Below are positions 11,601-21,343 of a DNA stretch of 64,000 bases, piece after piece. The translations under genes and the position numbers were made by a program. Each line of letters starts with the position of its first letter. Position 1 is the stretch's first letter. The notes under the pieces were generated by a model, which did not search any database, was not told where the DNA came from, and was given only the letters and a program-made list of their open reading frames with translations. This DNA comes from Piper betle (Eukaryota; Streptophyta; Magnoliopsida; Piperales; Piperaceae), in the NCBI GenBank assembly GCA_033002965.1, contig JAURVB010014988.1:1-64000 (forward strand). Direction: 5' to 3'.

Positions 11601-14600
11601 AAAATTGAGATTATAAATGTTTTCCTGTTACTGACCACTATCTTTAATTCCTTTTAGGTTGTTGCTTACTGGCCGAAAAGCGATCTTGTTCTCTCAATTC
11701 ATACACCTGTCAGGTATGTTGCAATGATTGGTCCCATCTAATATACTTTTGATTGCTATTTTTCCTTAAATGTACGACCCGTTTAAGAAATCTTTTTATG
11801 CTGTGTATTGATTGGAGCAGCTTTGAACATGAGCTTATTGAAGAAGACAATAATACTGAAAGGAATCTATCTGTGAGGGCAGTGGTTGGAAAGCCAGAAA
11901 GTTCTAATTATATTACTACTGTTTTTAATGCGAAGGTGAAATTTGTACCACTGTTCTGTAATACTCAAGCAAATTTTGTTATGAATTTTTTTTCCATATG
12001 TTAAACCTGGCAAATACTTCAAATTAGTAGGCGCAGAATTATCGAGAGAGATCTTTCTTATAAACCATCTTATTGTGTCTTTGTGATTTTTACCATATTA
12101 AGTTGTATTTGGGATAAGTGGATCTTGGTCTTTTTTCATTTATTTTGACTAATGACTAATGATATTGTTTAATCAGATATATCCTCATGGATCCTTTCTT
12201 TATTTTGAAACATTTTTCTGCTTTCTTTAGGTCGTATTAATGAGTGGTATCAGTGCCGAGGCATTTGCTGAACTGTGTGCAGATGACAATGTTGATGATC
12301 GGACTCCTCATTTTAACAATATTCTTAGGTTTGCCATTCTTAGAAAGGATCGTTCACTTATGGCAATTGGAGGACGCTGGGAAGATGCCATAGATGGTGG
12401 CAATCCTAGTGTTGAAGATTCTGCATTGATTAGAGCTGCACTAAGGTAAGCCTTATCAGGGCTTCTGGTAGAGGAAGCATCATATAAGTACCGTGAAACT
12501 TTGTTTATAGTAAAACAAAACTGGAAATGTTTGACAGGTCAATGAATTGTAAACTTGGTCTAGTAGATAATTCATGCTTTTGTGGTTACACATGATCATG
12601 AGATAAGCTTTCCTTGTGTTGTTGTCCTGGCAATTCCATACCTGGGAAGGGACAAAAATGCTGTTAGAATGAGGGACCCTGAGAACTTCTGTCATTCTTC
12701 TTTGCGTGGACAAGTATGGTTCATGCCCTAATCCATCATGAATTGGAAGAGGTGGAAAAAGAAGAATCTCTACTTCCAGTAGCCTTGAGAGTTTGAATGG
12801 TCACAATTGTGTGGCAATTAAATAATTAATTAATTAAATTTTCTTTTTGCTGAGTCGTTAAATTTGGCCTTTTTTACTAGTTGAAATTTTGTGGCATACT
12901 TACGTGATTGAGTTGTTTATCAAATATTATATGATGAATGAATGGTTTAAGTGTAGAACTAGTGTTGTTACTGAGCGGGTAGAGCAGGTTCTCAATCCAA
13001 CCCTACCCAAAATTATAGGGTTCAAGTCCTTGCTTAATGGTTTTTGGTTCAACGGTTCATATCCCCTCGAATACCTTTTACTTGGCTTGAATTCTTTAAA
13101 TTGTCATGTTTTAGGTTGCTTTGTTTCAAAACTGTGTTTGGAGTTGTTGCAGTGGTGGGAGACGAACATTATTGTTTGTTGTTAGCTTTTGATGTAAAGG
13201 GATATGTTTCTTTCTAAGTTGTTTTTTTTGCCCTTCTCTTTCTTGAGTTTGAATTTACTATGGCAATTTATATCTTGCATCTCCTGTCTGTATTTCTTGT
13301 TTCACAAGATGAGATAGTTCACCAGCTCTTGAAATTTCTCTGTTTTGGAAGATTAAAGTCAAAATGGAGTGTTAGTAACTACTATACTTTGAAGCCATGG
13401 AACCATGATTTCTTATGAGTTCTATGGGTCTTCATACATTTTTATATAACTTCCAATGGATAAACATTTAGTATCTTAAATCATCGAATAGTTCTTACTA
13501 ACTTAATGATGTTTTCAACTTTTATGTGAACAGTGCTGTTTGAGTATAAGTTTTAGTATTCTGTCTATTTGTCAGGTATACAAAGGACTTAACGCAAGTT
13601 GATTTGTCCAAATGCCAGTACTGGAATCGTTTCCTTGAGGTACATAGTTGCCAAGTAAAATTTATCATTTAATATATGGTTAAGAGAGTTGGTAACCCAT
13701 GTGTGCGTGATGGTGAACTTGTTATATTGATGAAATTCATTCTACTAACTACTTTCAATTTGCATTTGCATTTTGTTGTAATTTTGTTCACTTATTGTGT
13801 CTGCTTCAGTTTTCATCACCATTAATTTAAGGCCCTTTCTTATCTTTGCATGATTACTTGATTGTAATCTTCAAAATAGTCCAGATGCAGAGTACACCAT
13901 ATTAGGAAATCAAGCCAGTTATTTTGGACAAAAATAAAAAGAGTTATAGTACACATACAACTCATTAAGAACCACAGAAAGCTTCTGTCCCATTCTTTTC
14001 ATCATATATTAGGACAGAGAAGGATGTTATGTTGTCAATGATTTTAGTGGTATCCATAGCAGGTTTGGCTAGCAAATTCATGATGGCCTAAGTCAAAGCT
14101 TGGGTCATATTACCTTATTGATAGTGATTTTTTTGCGGGAAAAGAAACAAAAGAAGTGAAAAAGAGGGGATGGAGAAGAATGTTGAAATTGACACTGACA
14201 AGGGAAGAAAAATTGAGAAAAAATATAATTCGTAAGGTAGAATTTTGTATCGAGCAGAAAAGTGTGTCAAGGTTCATGTAGTCATGTAGATTAAGTTGGA
14301 CCATTTAAAACATACATGTATATAATAACTGCTGAATGGGGATTTATAAAGTTTGAAATGAACCTTGTACTTCTAATGCTTCCATCTTTGTTCACGAAAT
14401 TCCCTATATTACATGAATTTTGTTAACCAAAGATGGGTTGTAATGAATGAATTTAAACTGTACATGAGGTGCAATTTCTGGGAAGCCAGGCTCGGTAGAT
14501 TTCTACTTTTTAATCTTCTCATCATAATCCAATTTTATGCCTGTTAAGAATTATAGGCGACAGTTTCCTTTTATTATAACTCCTCAAATCTGTCTTTTCC

Positions 14601-17600
14601 ATTGTTACAAGGCATTTGTAGGCCATTTTTTTTCTGCCCTACAATGTGTGGTATTGTTGGTTCACACATCTTTATGAGTGTTCAAGATGAGTTTGTTTCT
14701 GCAGATACATTATGACAGAGTTGGCAAGGATGGGCTCTTTAGTCACAAAGAAATCACAGTTCTATTTGTTCCGAATTTATCTGCATGTCTACCTTCAATG
14801 GATGCTTGGAGAAGTGACTGGGGTGCGGCAAAAAAGACTAAAGCTGAGAGAGAACAGCGTCAAATGTCCCAAAAGGAAAAAGTATATTACCTGCTATAGT
14901 TTTTTCTAATAACTGCTACTTTATGTATAAAACTGTTCTAAATTGAAGTTGCTATATATTGTGTAAAGTTTACTGAACATTCTTGTTTGTTCTGTCTGCC
15001 AGAGAGTGAACAATGCCAAAGACCAAAAAGGTACTTTAACTTTTAGTTAAACATCATGTGTTGACTCTCATTGATGCTGCATTAGATAGGAACTCGTTTT
15101 TTTTTCCCTACAGGAGAAAGCTGTCAAATTAAATGTGCTAAAAATGCTGACGCTGCAAAAAGTTCAAGGGCAGAAAGAAAAAATGTTTGCGAAGAAAGAA
15201 GATCACGGCAATGGTTGTTGGTGATACTGGTAATGTTGTGAAGAGCATATCGAATAAGTTGCAGGATGACTCAAAAGATGGTGAAGATAAAAGAACAGTT
15301 TGTCAAGTTGAGGCTAAAACTAATGGTGAAGGGTCTGTTGCTGGAACACCAAAAATTGTGAAGAGAAAAATCGTCAAAAAGGTGAAAAAAATCAAAGTTG
15401 GCAGTGGCGGAAAAGGTAAAACAGAAGTCAATACCATTGAAAAGGATGAAACTGGCGAGGGAAGTGTGAAAGAGGGAGCAAAAGAGGTAGAGAGTCAAGG
15501 TACTACTGCAGGCACGGTGGGATCTGAAGATTGCAAACTGGGAGTTAGCGAGAAACCATCCAGAACAAGAAAGATAATTAGGAAGAATGCTAAGGAAAAG
15601 GTTGTTCATAAAAGAAGTAAAGATGCTGAAGACAAAAAAAGTGATGAGACACAAAATGAGAGTAAGGTGCCAGAGATTGCAGGCTTTTCTGGGGAGCCAA
15701 ATTCTGGGGTCAAGAGAATTTTGAAGAGGAAGATCATTAGAAAGGTAGTGGCAAAGAAAAAAACATCTGAAGGTGAAGATGACTCGAAAGCAGTTGAGAA
15801 GAATCACACAAATGAAGGGGATGGGACCATGAATGATAATACAAATGTACCAAAACCCTTACAGGAACAGGATGCTTTGGTTGAATGTGTAGCCAGTAGG
15901 CAAGATATTACAGTAGATGATGAGGGTAGCAGTGCCCCCAAAAAGAAGGGAGATTTTGGTAAAAGAACTACTAGTGCAACAACTACTGTAGACATGAAAG
16001 AAAAAATGAAATCAGAGTCAAAGGATGTTCACACTAAGGTATCAAAACTTTTACAGGAGCAGGACACTCTGGTTGGATGTGGGAAAAATACAAAGGATGT
16101 CAAAATTGGGGAAGAGGATAAAAATGCTTCTAAAAAAACTAGTGTAACAATTACTGTTGACATGAAAGAAAAAGTTAAACCAGAACCAAAGGATGATATG
16201 TCTGAACAACGGAGTAGCAGGTCTTCAAAAGGGGGACAAAAGTACGAAGAGCCTCCAGTACATCCTGGCTTATTTTTGCAAACAAAATGGACCAAGGAAT
16301 CCAAGGTAGCAACGTTCAATTTTCTTTGGGTTGGTGTTAAATGATTTAGGCTGTATTATTTCTGTAATGATGTATAACAATTTTTAAAAATTTTAAATGT
16401 TTTTGTAGTTGCGATCATTATCTCTGTCATTGGATGCCCTTTTAGATTATAATGATAAGGATATTGAGGAATCAACATTTGAGGTATGCCTTTTTATTTG
16501 GTTAAGACTTATTTAGAGATGCGTGATTGCATTGGAACATATTGATCAGTGTGTTCCTTTCCTGTGAAAGCTTTCTCTCTTTGCGGAATCAATGTATGAA
16601 ATGCTTCAGTATCAAATGGGTTCTCGTATTCTTGAATTCCTTGAGGTATTGACCAATGAAATGTACCATTTACTTTGAGTGGGATTTACACTGTTTTGTT
16701 GCATTTAGTATACTTACTTGAGAGGTCTTTTGTTTTCGCAGAAATTGCGATTGAAGTTTATTACTAGAAAAAGTTTGAAAAGAAAAGAGAAGGGTGAAAT
16801 CACTGATGGTGGTGATGGAGAAAAGCAGCCAAAGCGCCTAAAGCATAGTGATGACTCCCTGCTTGTGATGGAACCCACAGTGAAATTGGAAGCATCGGAT
16901 GGTACCAAGGAAAAAGAGAGTACTTTGACAATGAGTGAAGAAAAACTGCTTCCTGATGATAATTCAAAGACAGATGTTATAGAGGAAGAACCTGAGGAGG
17001 ATCCAGAGGAAGAACCTGAGGAGGATCCGGAAGAAGATGTTAGTGAGGATCCTGGAGATATTGGTGATGGAAATGTTGAGGATGCTTCTGAAGAGGCATG
17101 ATTTCTTGATATCAGTTCATCCCAATGAATATTTATCAGGGTTGTTCCCTTATTGTTTTTTTAATTTGCCACAGGAAAAAAATGAGTGTGAGGGAGCTAT
17201 TCTACAGGATGGGGTTGATAAAGTAACCGACACAATGCGGGATAAGTTGATTTCGCGGGATGGGGGAACAGACAGCAAAGATGAGAAAGATAAAGATGTG
17301 AATGCATATGTAAAAACACCTGTTTGTGAAGATGATGACGTGATTCAGAAGAAAACAGATACGGTGAAAGAGCCGGTTGTGGTCAATGAACTTCTGCAGG
17401 TTCTTATTGGCATCTGTCTTATCATTTCTTCTCTTGCATCTATTTTGTCATCTTTCTTTGTTCTTATATTTTGCATATTTGGGTTGGCAGTTCATAAAAA
17501 CACCAATAATTTGTCACTTAAATATTTTTAACTGTCCTGTGGTTTTCGCATCCATTATTTGTTTCTTAATATTGGTTTCCTGCATGTGCACAGGCATTTA

Positions 17601-18013
17601 GATTTTTCGATCGAAATCGAGTTGGCTATTTAAAGGTAATTAGTTTGGTTATTCTATGCTTGGAATAATTAAAGTGGAAAAAATTTTGTTGATGATGTAC
17701 TCTCTTTGTTTGCTACGTTATTACATTTGCAGGTAGAAGACTTGAAATTGATCATTCACAACTTGGGGAAGTTTCTATCTCATAGGGATGTCAAGGTTTG
17801 CTTTCTATAGTTGCTTTGATTGTATGAGGCTAATGAATAAAATGTTGTTTAGAATAGTTTTGTAAAAATTACTGTTAAAATAAACCTTTTAAAATTTATT
17901 TATTTGTGATTTGTTTCTGTTTGCATCAGGAACTTGTTCAGACTGCATTACTGGAAAGCAGTACTGGAAGAAATAATCGCGTACTTTACCATAAACTGGT
18001 TGGGCAGTCTTGA
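8669..18013 (+). CDS. RSA1: RSA1/EMB1579-like nuclear EF-hand protein (CCAR1/DBC1 family), 22 coding exons
   Basis: Inferred exons: 8669-8740, 8867-8962, 9133-9444, 9549-9575, 9661-9764, 9963-10682, 10798-10843, 11476-11568, 11658-11713, 11821-11935, 12231-12445, 13576-13639, 14705-14881, 15003-15030, 15114-16305, 16409-16483, 16571-16645, 16742-17095, 17175-17399, 17594-17635, 17733-17795, 17930-18013. Together they are about 4.2 kb, or about 1,410 residues, the family's usual size. The product starts MYPSRGGSGYGQQQ and has a low-complexity N-terminus, an Arg-Glu repeat, a CCAR1/DBC1-type core, a Lys-rich middle, acidic tracts and a C-terminal EF-hand region. In Arabidopsis the family member is a nuclear calcium-responsive protein needed for salt tolerance and embryogenesis. 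Phases agree across all junctions except exons 14/15, where every frame is broken. The 27-bp exon 4 is tentative. Intron 18 has a GC donor. The gene is probably functional or only recently damaged; the break could also be an assembly error. Confidence 0.87.
9963..10682 (+). other. exon 6: N-terminal disordered part with Arg-Glu dipeptide repeat
   Basis: The exon encodes QTDYLAARAAAIR, then a linker, then a run of about 60 residues built from RE and RER (about 10380-10550), then RSIDLRRERTPARNS. The DNA is a purine-rich GARCGA repeat, mirrored on the other strand as a false Ser-Arg frame. Mixed-charge RE tracts are typical of nuclear speckle and condensate proteins; a role in condensation for this protein is inference from the family. 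Confidence 0.85.
11476..14881 (+). other. exons 8-13: CCAR1/DBC1-type core (inactive NUDIX-like region)
   Basis: The exons encode YPRLSISPEFSKVVAYWPKS, then HTPVSFEHELIEE, RAVVGKPESSNYITTVFNAK, VVLMSGISAEAFAELCADD, FAILRKDRSLMAIGGRWED, and IHYDRVGKDGLFSHKEITVL. This order and spacing match the conserved block of plant RSA1 and animal CCAR1/DBC1 proteins, described as a catalytically dead NUDIX-like domain. All five internal introns keep phase (0, 2, 0, 2, 0). This block is the strongest basis for the gene call. Confidence 0.85.
15003..15241 (+). other. exon 14 and start of exon 15: reading frame broken in all three frames
   Basis: With the obvious splice sites (exon 14 at 15003-15030, exon 15 from 15114) the frame entering exon 15 stops at 15239-15241. 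The frame used downstream has stops at 15130 and 15148, and the third stops at 15222. Peptides with the right composition appear in succession in different frames: EKAVKLNV, then AKNADAAKSSR, then KMFAKKEDHGNG, then VVGDTGNVVKS. This suggests several 1-bp indels, some next to A-runs (AAAAAG at 15025, A6 near 15178). A rescue by splicing alone exists on paper (exon 14 from 15005 and exon 15 from 15174, after GGGCAG), but the acceptor is poor and the peptide less family-like. Assembly error, pseudogenisation and unusual splicing all remain open. Confidence 0.7.
15190..16305 (+). other. exon 15: Lys-rich disordered region with internal repeats
   Basis: Three basic blocks recur: KIVKRKIVKKVKK, RKIIRKNAKEKVV and ILKRKIIRKVVAKKK. 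Further on, a segment of about 50 residues is duplicated: LQEQDALVECVA...TTTVDMKEKMK, then LLQEQDTLVGCG...TITVDMKEKVK. Basic KRKII-type blocks are usual at this position in the family and look like nuclear localisation signals. The exon ends TKWTKESK at donor 16306. Confidence 0.85.
17096..17174 (+). other. RSA1-like intron 18 with a GC donor
   Basis: Exon 18 ends ...GAAGAG and the intron begins GCATGA; no GT donor lies nearby. The acceptor at 17171-17174 (CCACAG) rejoins an in-frame exon encoding EKNECEGAILQDGVDK. If the intron were retained, the protein would stop at TGA 17099-17101. GC-AG introns are a known minor class but usually follow AG|GCAAGT, so this one has a weak downstream match. 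Confidence 0.75.
17594..18013 (+). other. exons 20-22: C-terminal EF-hand region of the RSA1-like protein
   Basis: The exons encode AFRFFDRNRVGYLK, VEDLKLIIHNLGKFLSHRDV, and ELVQTALLESSTGR followed by NNRVLYHKLVGQS and TGA at 18011. This is the EF-hand-like end of RSA1 homologues: F-x-x-F-D, then a loop with D, N, G at calcium-ligand spacing, then a helix. A single loop with DRNRVGYLKVED is visible; position 3 of the loop is Asn and the chelating -Z Asp/Glu is present, so calcium binding is plausible but unproven. Confidence 0.85.
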
Positions 18014-18250
18014 TATACTTGGCCCATTTATATTCCAGGAACAAAATTCATGTGTCCAAGACGTACTTTGCTAATGTGTGTACTATTTATGGGTGGAATT
18101 CTTGCCCAGGTTACTTGTATAAATATATTATTTTAAAAAAATTTCTTATCTGAATGTTTATTTTATTTAACAGTTACAATTCGATGCGAGTGTTTACGGG
18201 GCCATCATTGATAAAAATGTAGGCCTTTTGTGATAAAAAAATTAATGGCT
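18014..18250 (+). other. putative 3' UTR of the RSA1-like gene
   Basis: T-rich, non-coding sequence follows the stop codon. No canonical AATAAA stands out; AT-rich near-variants occur around 18125-18165 and 18230. The end of the transcript is uncertain. Confidence 0.4.
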
Positions 18251-19082
18251 TCTTTGACGTTGGTGGGGTAATTGTGGGCTGTGGAGATTGAAAATTCAAA
18301 GCACATTATAATTTCACTAGTTCATTCTAGGGTTTAGTTGCAATGGTGACGGGTAAAATTATAGGCGACAGAATCATTTTGCGAAGGTAGTTGAAGGGCG
18401 GAGTTTGCTTTTGGTAATTTGTCTTATCTTATGAGAGGATTCAGTTTATAATCTTGTATCGATCAATAATAAGTGGTTCGTTTTTTAGCCTGAAGATGTG
18501 ATTAGTTTTCCATTAATAATATTGTAACTAACAGCATATCCTTGTGATTTAGTATACGTGCGACCAATTTTTTTTTCACGTGCTAGTGATCTCCTTGGGA
18601 GGTTTTGGTAGTGGGATTAAATGTAGCATGAAACAGTCTCTTCTTTCTGCCCACGGTCTTTTCGCAAATTACAAATCTGAGAGATGCCTCAACTATCTTT
18701 CTTGACTAGTTGAGAACTCGAGACTTCGCCCAATGTGCGAGCTATAAATTTCAAGTTAAGATTGAAATTAGGTACTCTTTCATCATTTAGAATCCTTGTT
18801 GAAAGTGCTAAAACCCTCCTAGTTGAATTAGACTTCTTGTATATGTTTTTATTCCTATAATTTATTTTTGCAAGCTGTAAATGACCACAAAGTCTTTTAT
18901 AATCCAACAGATGCCTTTTACTTCGTTAACAAGTTGAAATAGTGTGTCGGTCTTTACAAACTCACATTCAGCTTGAGATAGTTCCTTTTTCATTATTCAA
19001 AGTTCTTACTAAAAAATTATCAGTCTACTTCTAGTTGAATTAGATTTCTCCTATATAGTTTGTCCTAGTTGAATTTTATTGT

Positions 19083-19337
19083 TTTTCATCGTAGATGGGC
19101 AATGATCCATGAGTAGACAGGGGAGGGACTGAAAGTCTCCTGTCTGTTATTCTAATTTAAATTAGATATTTCAATGTTATTAATTATATTTAATTTTAAA
19201 ATTAATTTTGCTTTTCATCTTAGATGGGCAATGATCATGAGTAGACAGAGGAAGGACTGAAAGTCTCCTATCTGTTATTCTTATTTAAATTAGATATTTC
19301 AATGTTGTCAATTATATTTAATTTTAAAATTAATTTT
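19083..19337. repeat. tandem duplication, about 128-bp unit, two copies
   Basis: Copy 1 (about 19083-19209) and copy 2 (about 19212-19337) both run TTTTCATCNTAGATGGGC, AATGATC..ATGAGTAGACAG, GGACTGAAAGTCTCC, CTGTTATTCT, and an AT-rich tail ending TTTAATTTTAAAATTAATTTT. They differ by a few substitutions and a 1-bp indel. Confidence 0.85.
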
Positions 19338-20099
19338 AATTAAAGTGGAATTAGATTCCCAACACTAATTGTACTTGAATTAGGATGGTGGTGGCATGGT
19401 TTGAGGTAGCTAGACCGCATATAGATGCAATGGTGCGTAATTTTGACGACGCAAAGGTGCACAGAAATCCGGCGGACAAGATGGCTGTTTTTCGGCAACT
19501 TTGGATAGCAGAAACAGTTCCTAGCGGTGAAATCTTCTAGCCGGCAACATGCTGGTGTCGGTGGTGCGATGGCTGGGTTTTGATTCGTGGTGATGGTTCA
19601 ATGGCCAAGGTTCTAAGTAGAGGAGAATGACCCAAAGTGGAGAGAAAAACTCAGAAATGAGAAGGTGGAACAGAGATTTGAAACAGTGCATAGTATTTAT
19701 AAACCATACTAGCAACTCATAGTCTAACATGTGGCACACTGACATGGCATGAACACGTGCTGGCCCACTCAACTGACATATCAAAATATATACCATCAAA
19801 AAGATCTTGTAGATTCCGACACAACTTGTAAAACCTGCACCATGGTTAAGTGTTTTTATGACCGGTTCAAAAACATTTGGCCGGTTCGGTACGATCAGGT
19901 TGGCACTAAATAAGTCCTAGTGAGTTGTTGTGAACTTGAGCATTGGATATGTCCACCATTGAGTTTTATCCGGTCGGCCCCAATCACCAAGTTGTGGCCT
20001 TGTTATTGTGTGTGTTTAGTTAGCCTAAGGCTGTATGTCGAGTTAGAATTGTATTGCATGCATCCTCGGTTTGCCCTCTAGCCCTACACATGCCCTACA

Positions 20100-20345
20100 A
20101 CCTTCCCCTATCAATCCCAACTTTTCCCCCTTCTTTTTCCCTTGCACGTCGAGTTTGGTTTGTTAAAAACCTAGCCGCCCCTCTTTTTTCTTCCCCATCT
20201 CTTCTCTTCTCCTCCTTCTTCTTTGGCCACCGCCCCTCTTCTTTCTTCTCCCTTTCCCCTCTTTTCCCCTTGTTTATTCTCTTCTTTCTCCTCCCTATCC
20301 TCCCCCATTCTTGCCCCTTCTCTTCTCTTTCTTCCGAGTACACTT
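20100..20345. repeat. pyrimidine-rich low-complexity block
   Basis: Almost pure C/T on the + strand (CTTCTTCTCC-type). It produces long false open frames on both strands (Ser/Phe/Leu-rich on +, Lys/Glu/Arg-rich on -). I see no conserved protein in it. Confidence 0.8.
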
Positions 20346-20875
20346 TTTTTCCTTTTTATTTGGTTGTTTTACATGATCTCTATTGTTTAGATTATTATGA
20401 AAATTTGATTTTCATATAAAGTTTGTACCTTTATTGATATTTATATTGTGTATTTTGCTTTTGTGGTTTGTGCGTAGTGAAACACTTTCTAAATTACCTA
20501 ATTAAAGTTATAAAATAAAAAAATGTGAACTTTATAATTTGGGTCATGTCCGAGTCGCCTCAAATCAAGTACCAAATATTAATTAAATAAATAAGAAACT
20601 TAATAATAATTTTTGTGCATGTTTAAATTTAAAATGAACCCAATGTGATCGTAATTAATTTCTTAATTTCACAAGAAAATAATTAACTTATTAAATGATA
20701 AAATATTGGGTGATTATGCATATTAATTCACTCAACAAGAGCCAATCAAATCCACCTGATTCAACTTCTTTCAAGTTCTAGATCTCAATTCGCCTTAGCG
20801 ATTAACCTTCGGGTTGCTAACTAATTTCCTAATTAGACTTGATTATTTTAATAATAACTCAGATACTGCTTGAGT

Positions 20876-21028
20876 TGTGAGATCCCTCAACTTAATCCCA
20901 CATCTAATACCTACTAGGAGAAAATTTTGTTTATAAGTGAGAATGAACTATAGATCTGTAACTTTGGTTAACCATTTTAAAGAAATGACTTAGGCCCATT
21001 ATGTTGCACTTTAGGCCGGGATGTTACA
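20876..21028 (+). repeat. TRIM left LTR
   Basis: It starts TGTGAGATCC at 20876, directly after TSD TGAGT, and ends GGGATGTTACA at 21028, three bases before the primer site. Confidence 0.92.
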
Positions 21029-21031
21029 GGA

Positions 21032-21042
21032 GGTATCAGAGC
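21032..21042 (+). other. TRIM primer binding site (tRNA-iMet type)
   Basis: GGTATCAGAGC matches the plant initiator-Met primer site over 11 bases, 3 bp after the left LTR. Confidence 0.88.
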
Positions 21043-21185
21043 AACCCACTTAAGTGTTAGATGGTGGGCTGGACTAGGGATATATGCTAGGCTGCTGGTC
21101 ACGGGCTAAAGAAGGTTGTGGGCTGGGGTTAGCAACAGGCCAAGTGTAAGAATTTCGGGGACAAAATTTTCTAAGGTGGGTGGAT

Positions 21186-21338
21186 TGTGAGATCCCTCCA
21201 CTTAATCCCACATCTAATACCTATTGGGAGAAGATCATGTTTATAAGTGAGAATGAACTATAGATCTTTAACTTTGATTAACTATTTTAAAGAAATAACT
21301 TAGGCCCATTATGTTGCACTTTGGGCCGGGTCGTTATA
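21186..21338 (+). repeat. TRIM right LTR
   Basis: It starts TGTGAGATCC after a purine tract and ends GGGTCGTTATA. The expected terminal CA has become TA. It is followed directly by TSD TGAGT. Confidence 0.92.
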
Positions 21339-21343
21339 TGAGT

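Larger units (their letters stand above)
18251..20870. other. intergenic region without a recognisable gene
   Basis: AT-rich, no convincing open frames. It holds a tandem duplication (19083-19337) and a pyrimidine-rich block (20100-20345). Diverged repeat sequence is likely but I cannot assign it. Confidence 0.5.
20876..21338 (+). mobile_element. complete TRIM (miniature LTR retrotransposon), 463 bp
   Basis: Two LTRs of 153 bp (20876-21028 and 21186-21338) are about 90% alike by eye. Both begin TGTGAGATCCCTC; the left ends TTACA and the right ends TTATA. Between them lie a tRNA-iMet primer site (GGTATCAGAGC at 21032), about 155 bp of non-coding sequence and a purine tract (AAGGTGGGTGGAT) touching the right LTR. 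The 5-bp target duplication TGAGT is perfect at 20871-20875 and 21339-21343. It encodes nothing and must be mobilised in trans. A second copy lies at 29049-29410 on the other strand. Confidence 0.93.

Noticed and set aside
12970..13032. tRNA-like or SINE head in RSA1-like intron 11: GAGCGGGTAGAGCAGG followed by GGGTTCAAGTCC, a good B-box match
   Set aside because: No cloverleaf stems could be formed by eye, the spacing between boxes is only about 40 bp, and no poly-A tail or target duplication was seen. Possibly a SINE relic, but unsupported.
15271..15807. 178-codon Phe/Leu-rich frame on the - strand
   Set aside because: Antisense shadow of the Lys-rich exon 15.
20054..20419. 121-codon Ser/Phe/Leu-rich frame resembling a membrane protein
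   Set aside because: Produced by a low-complexity pyrimidine tract.
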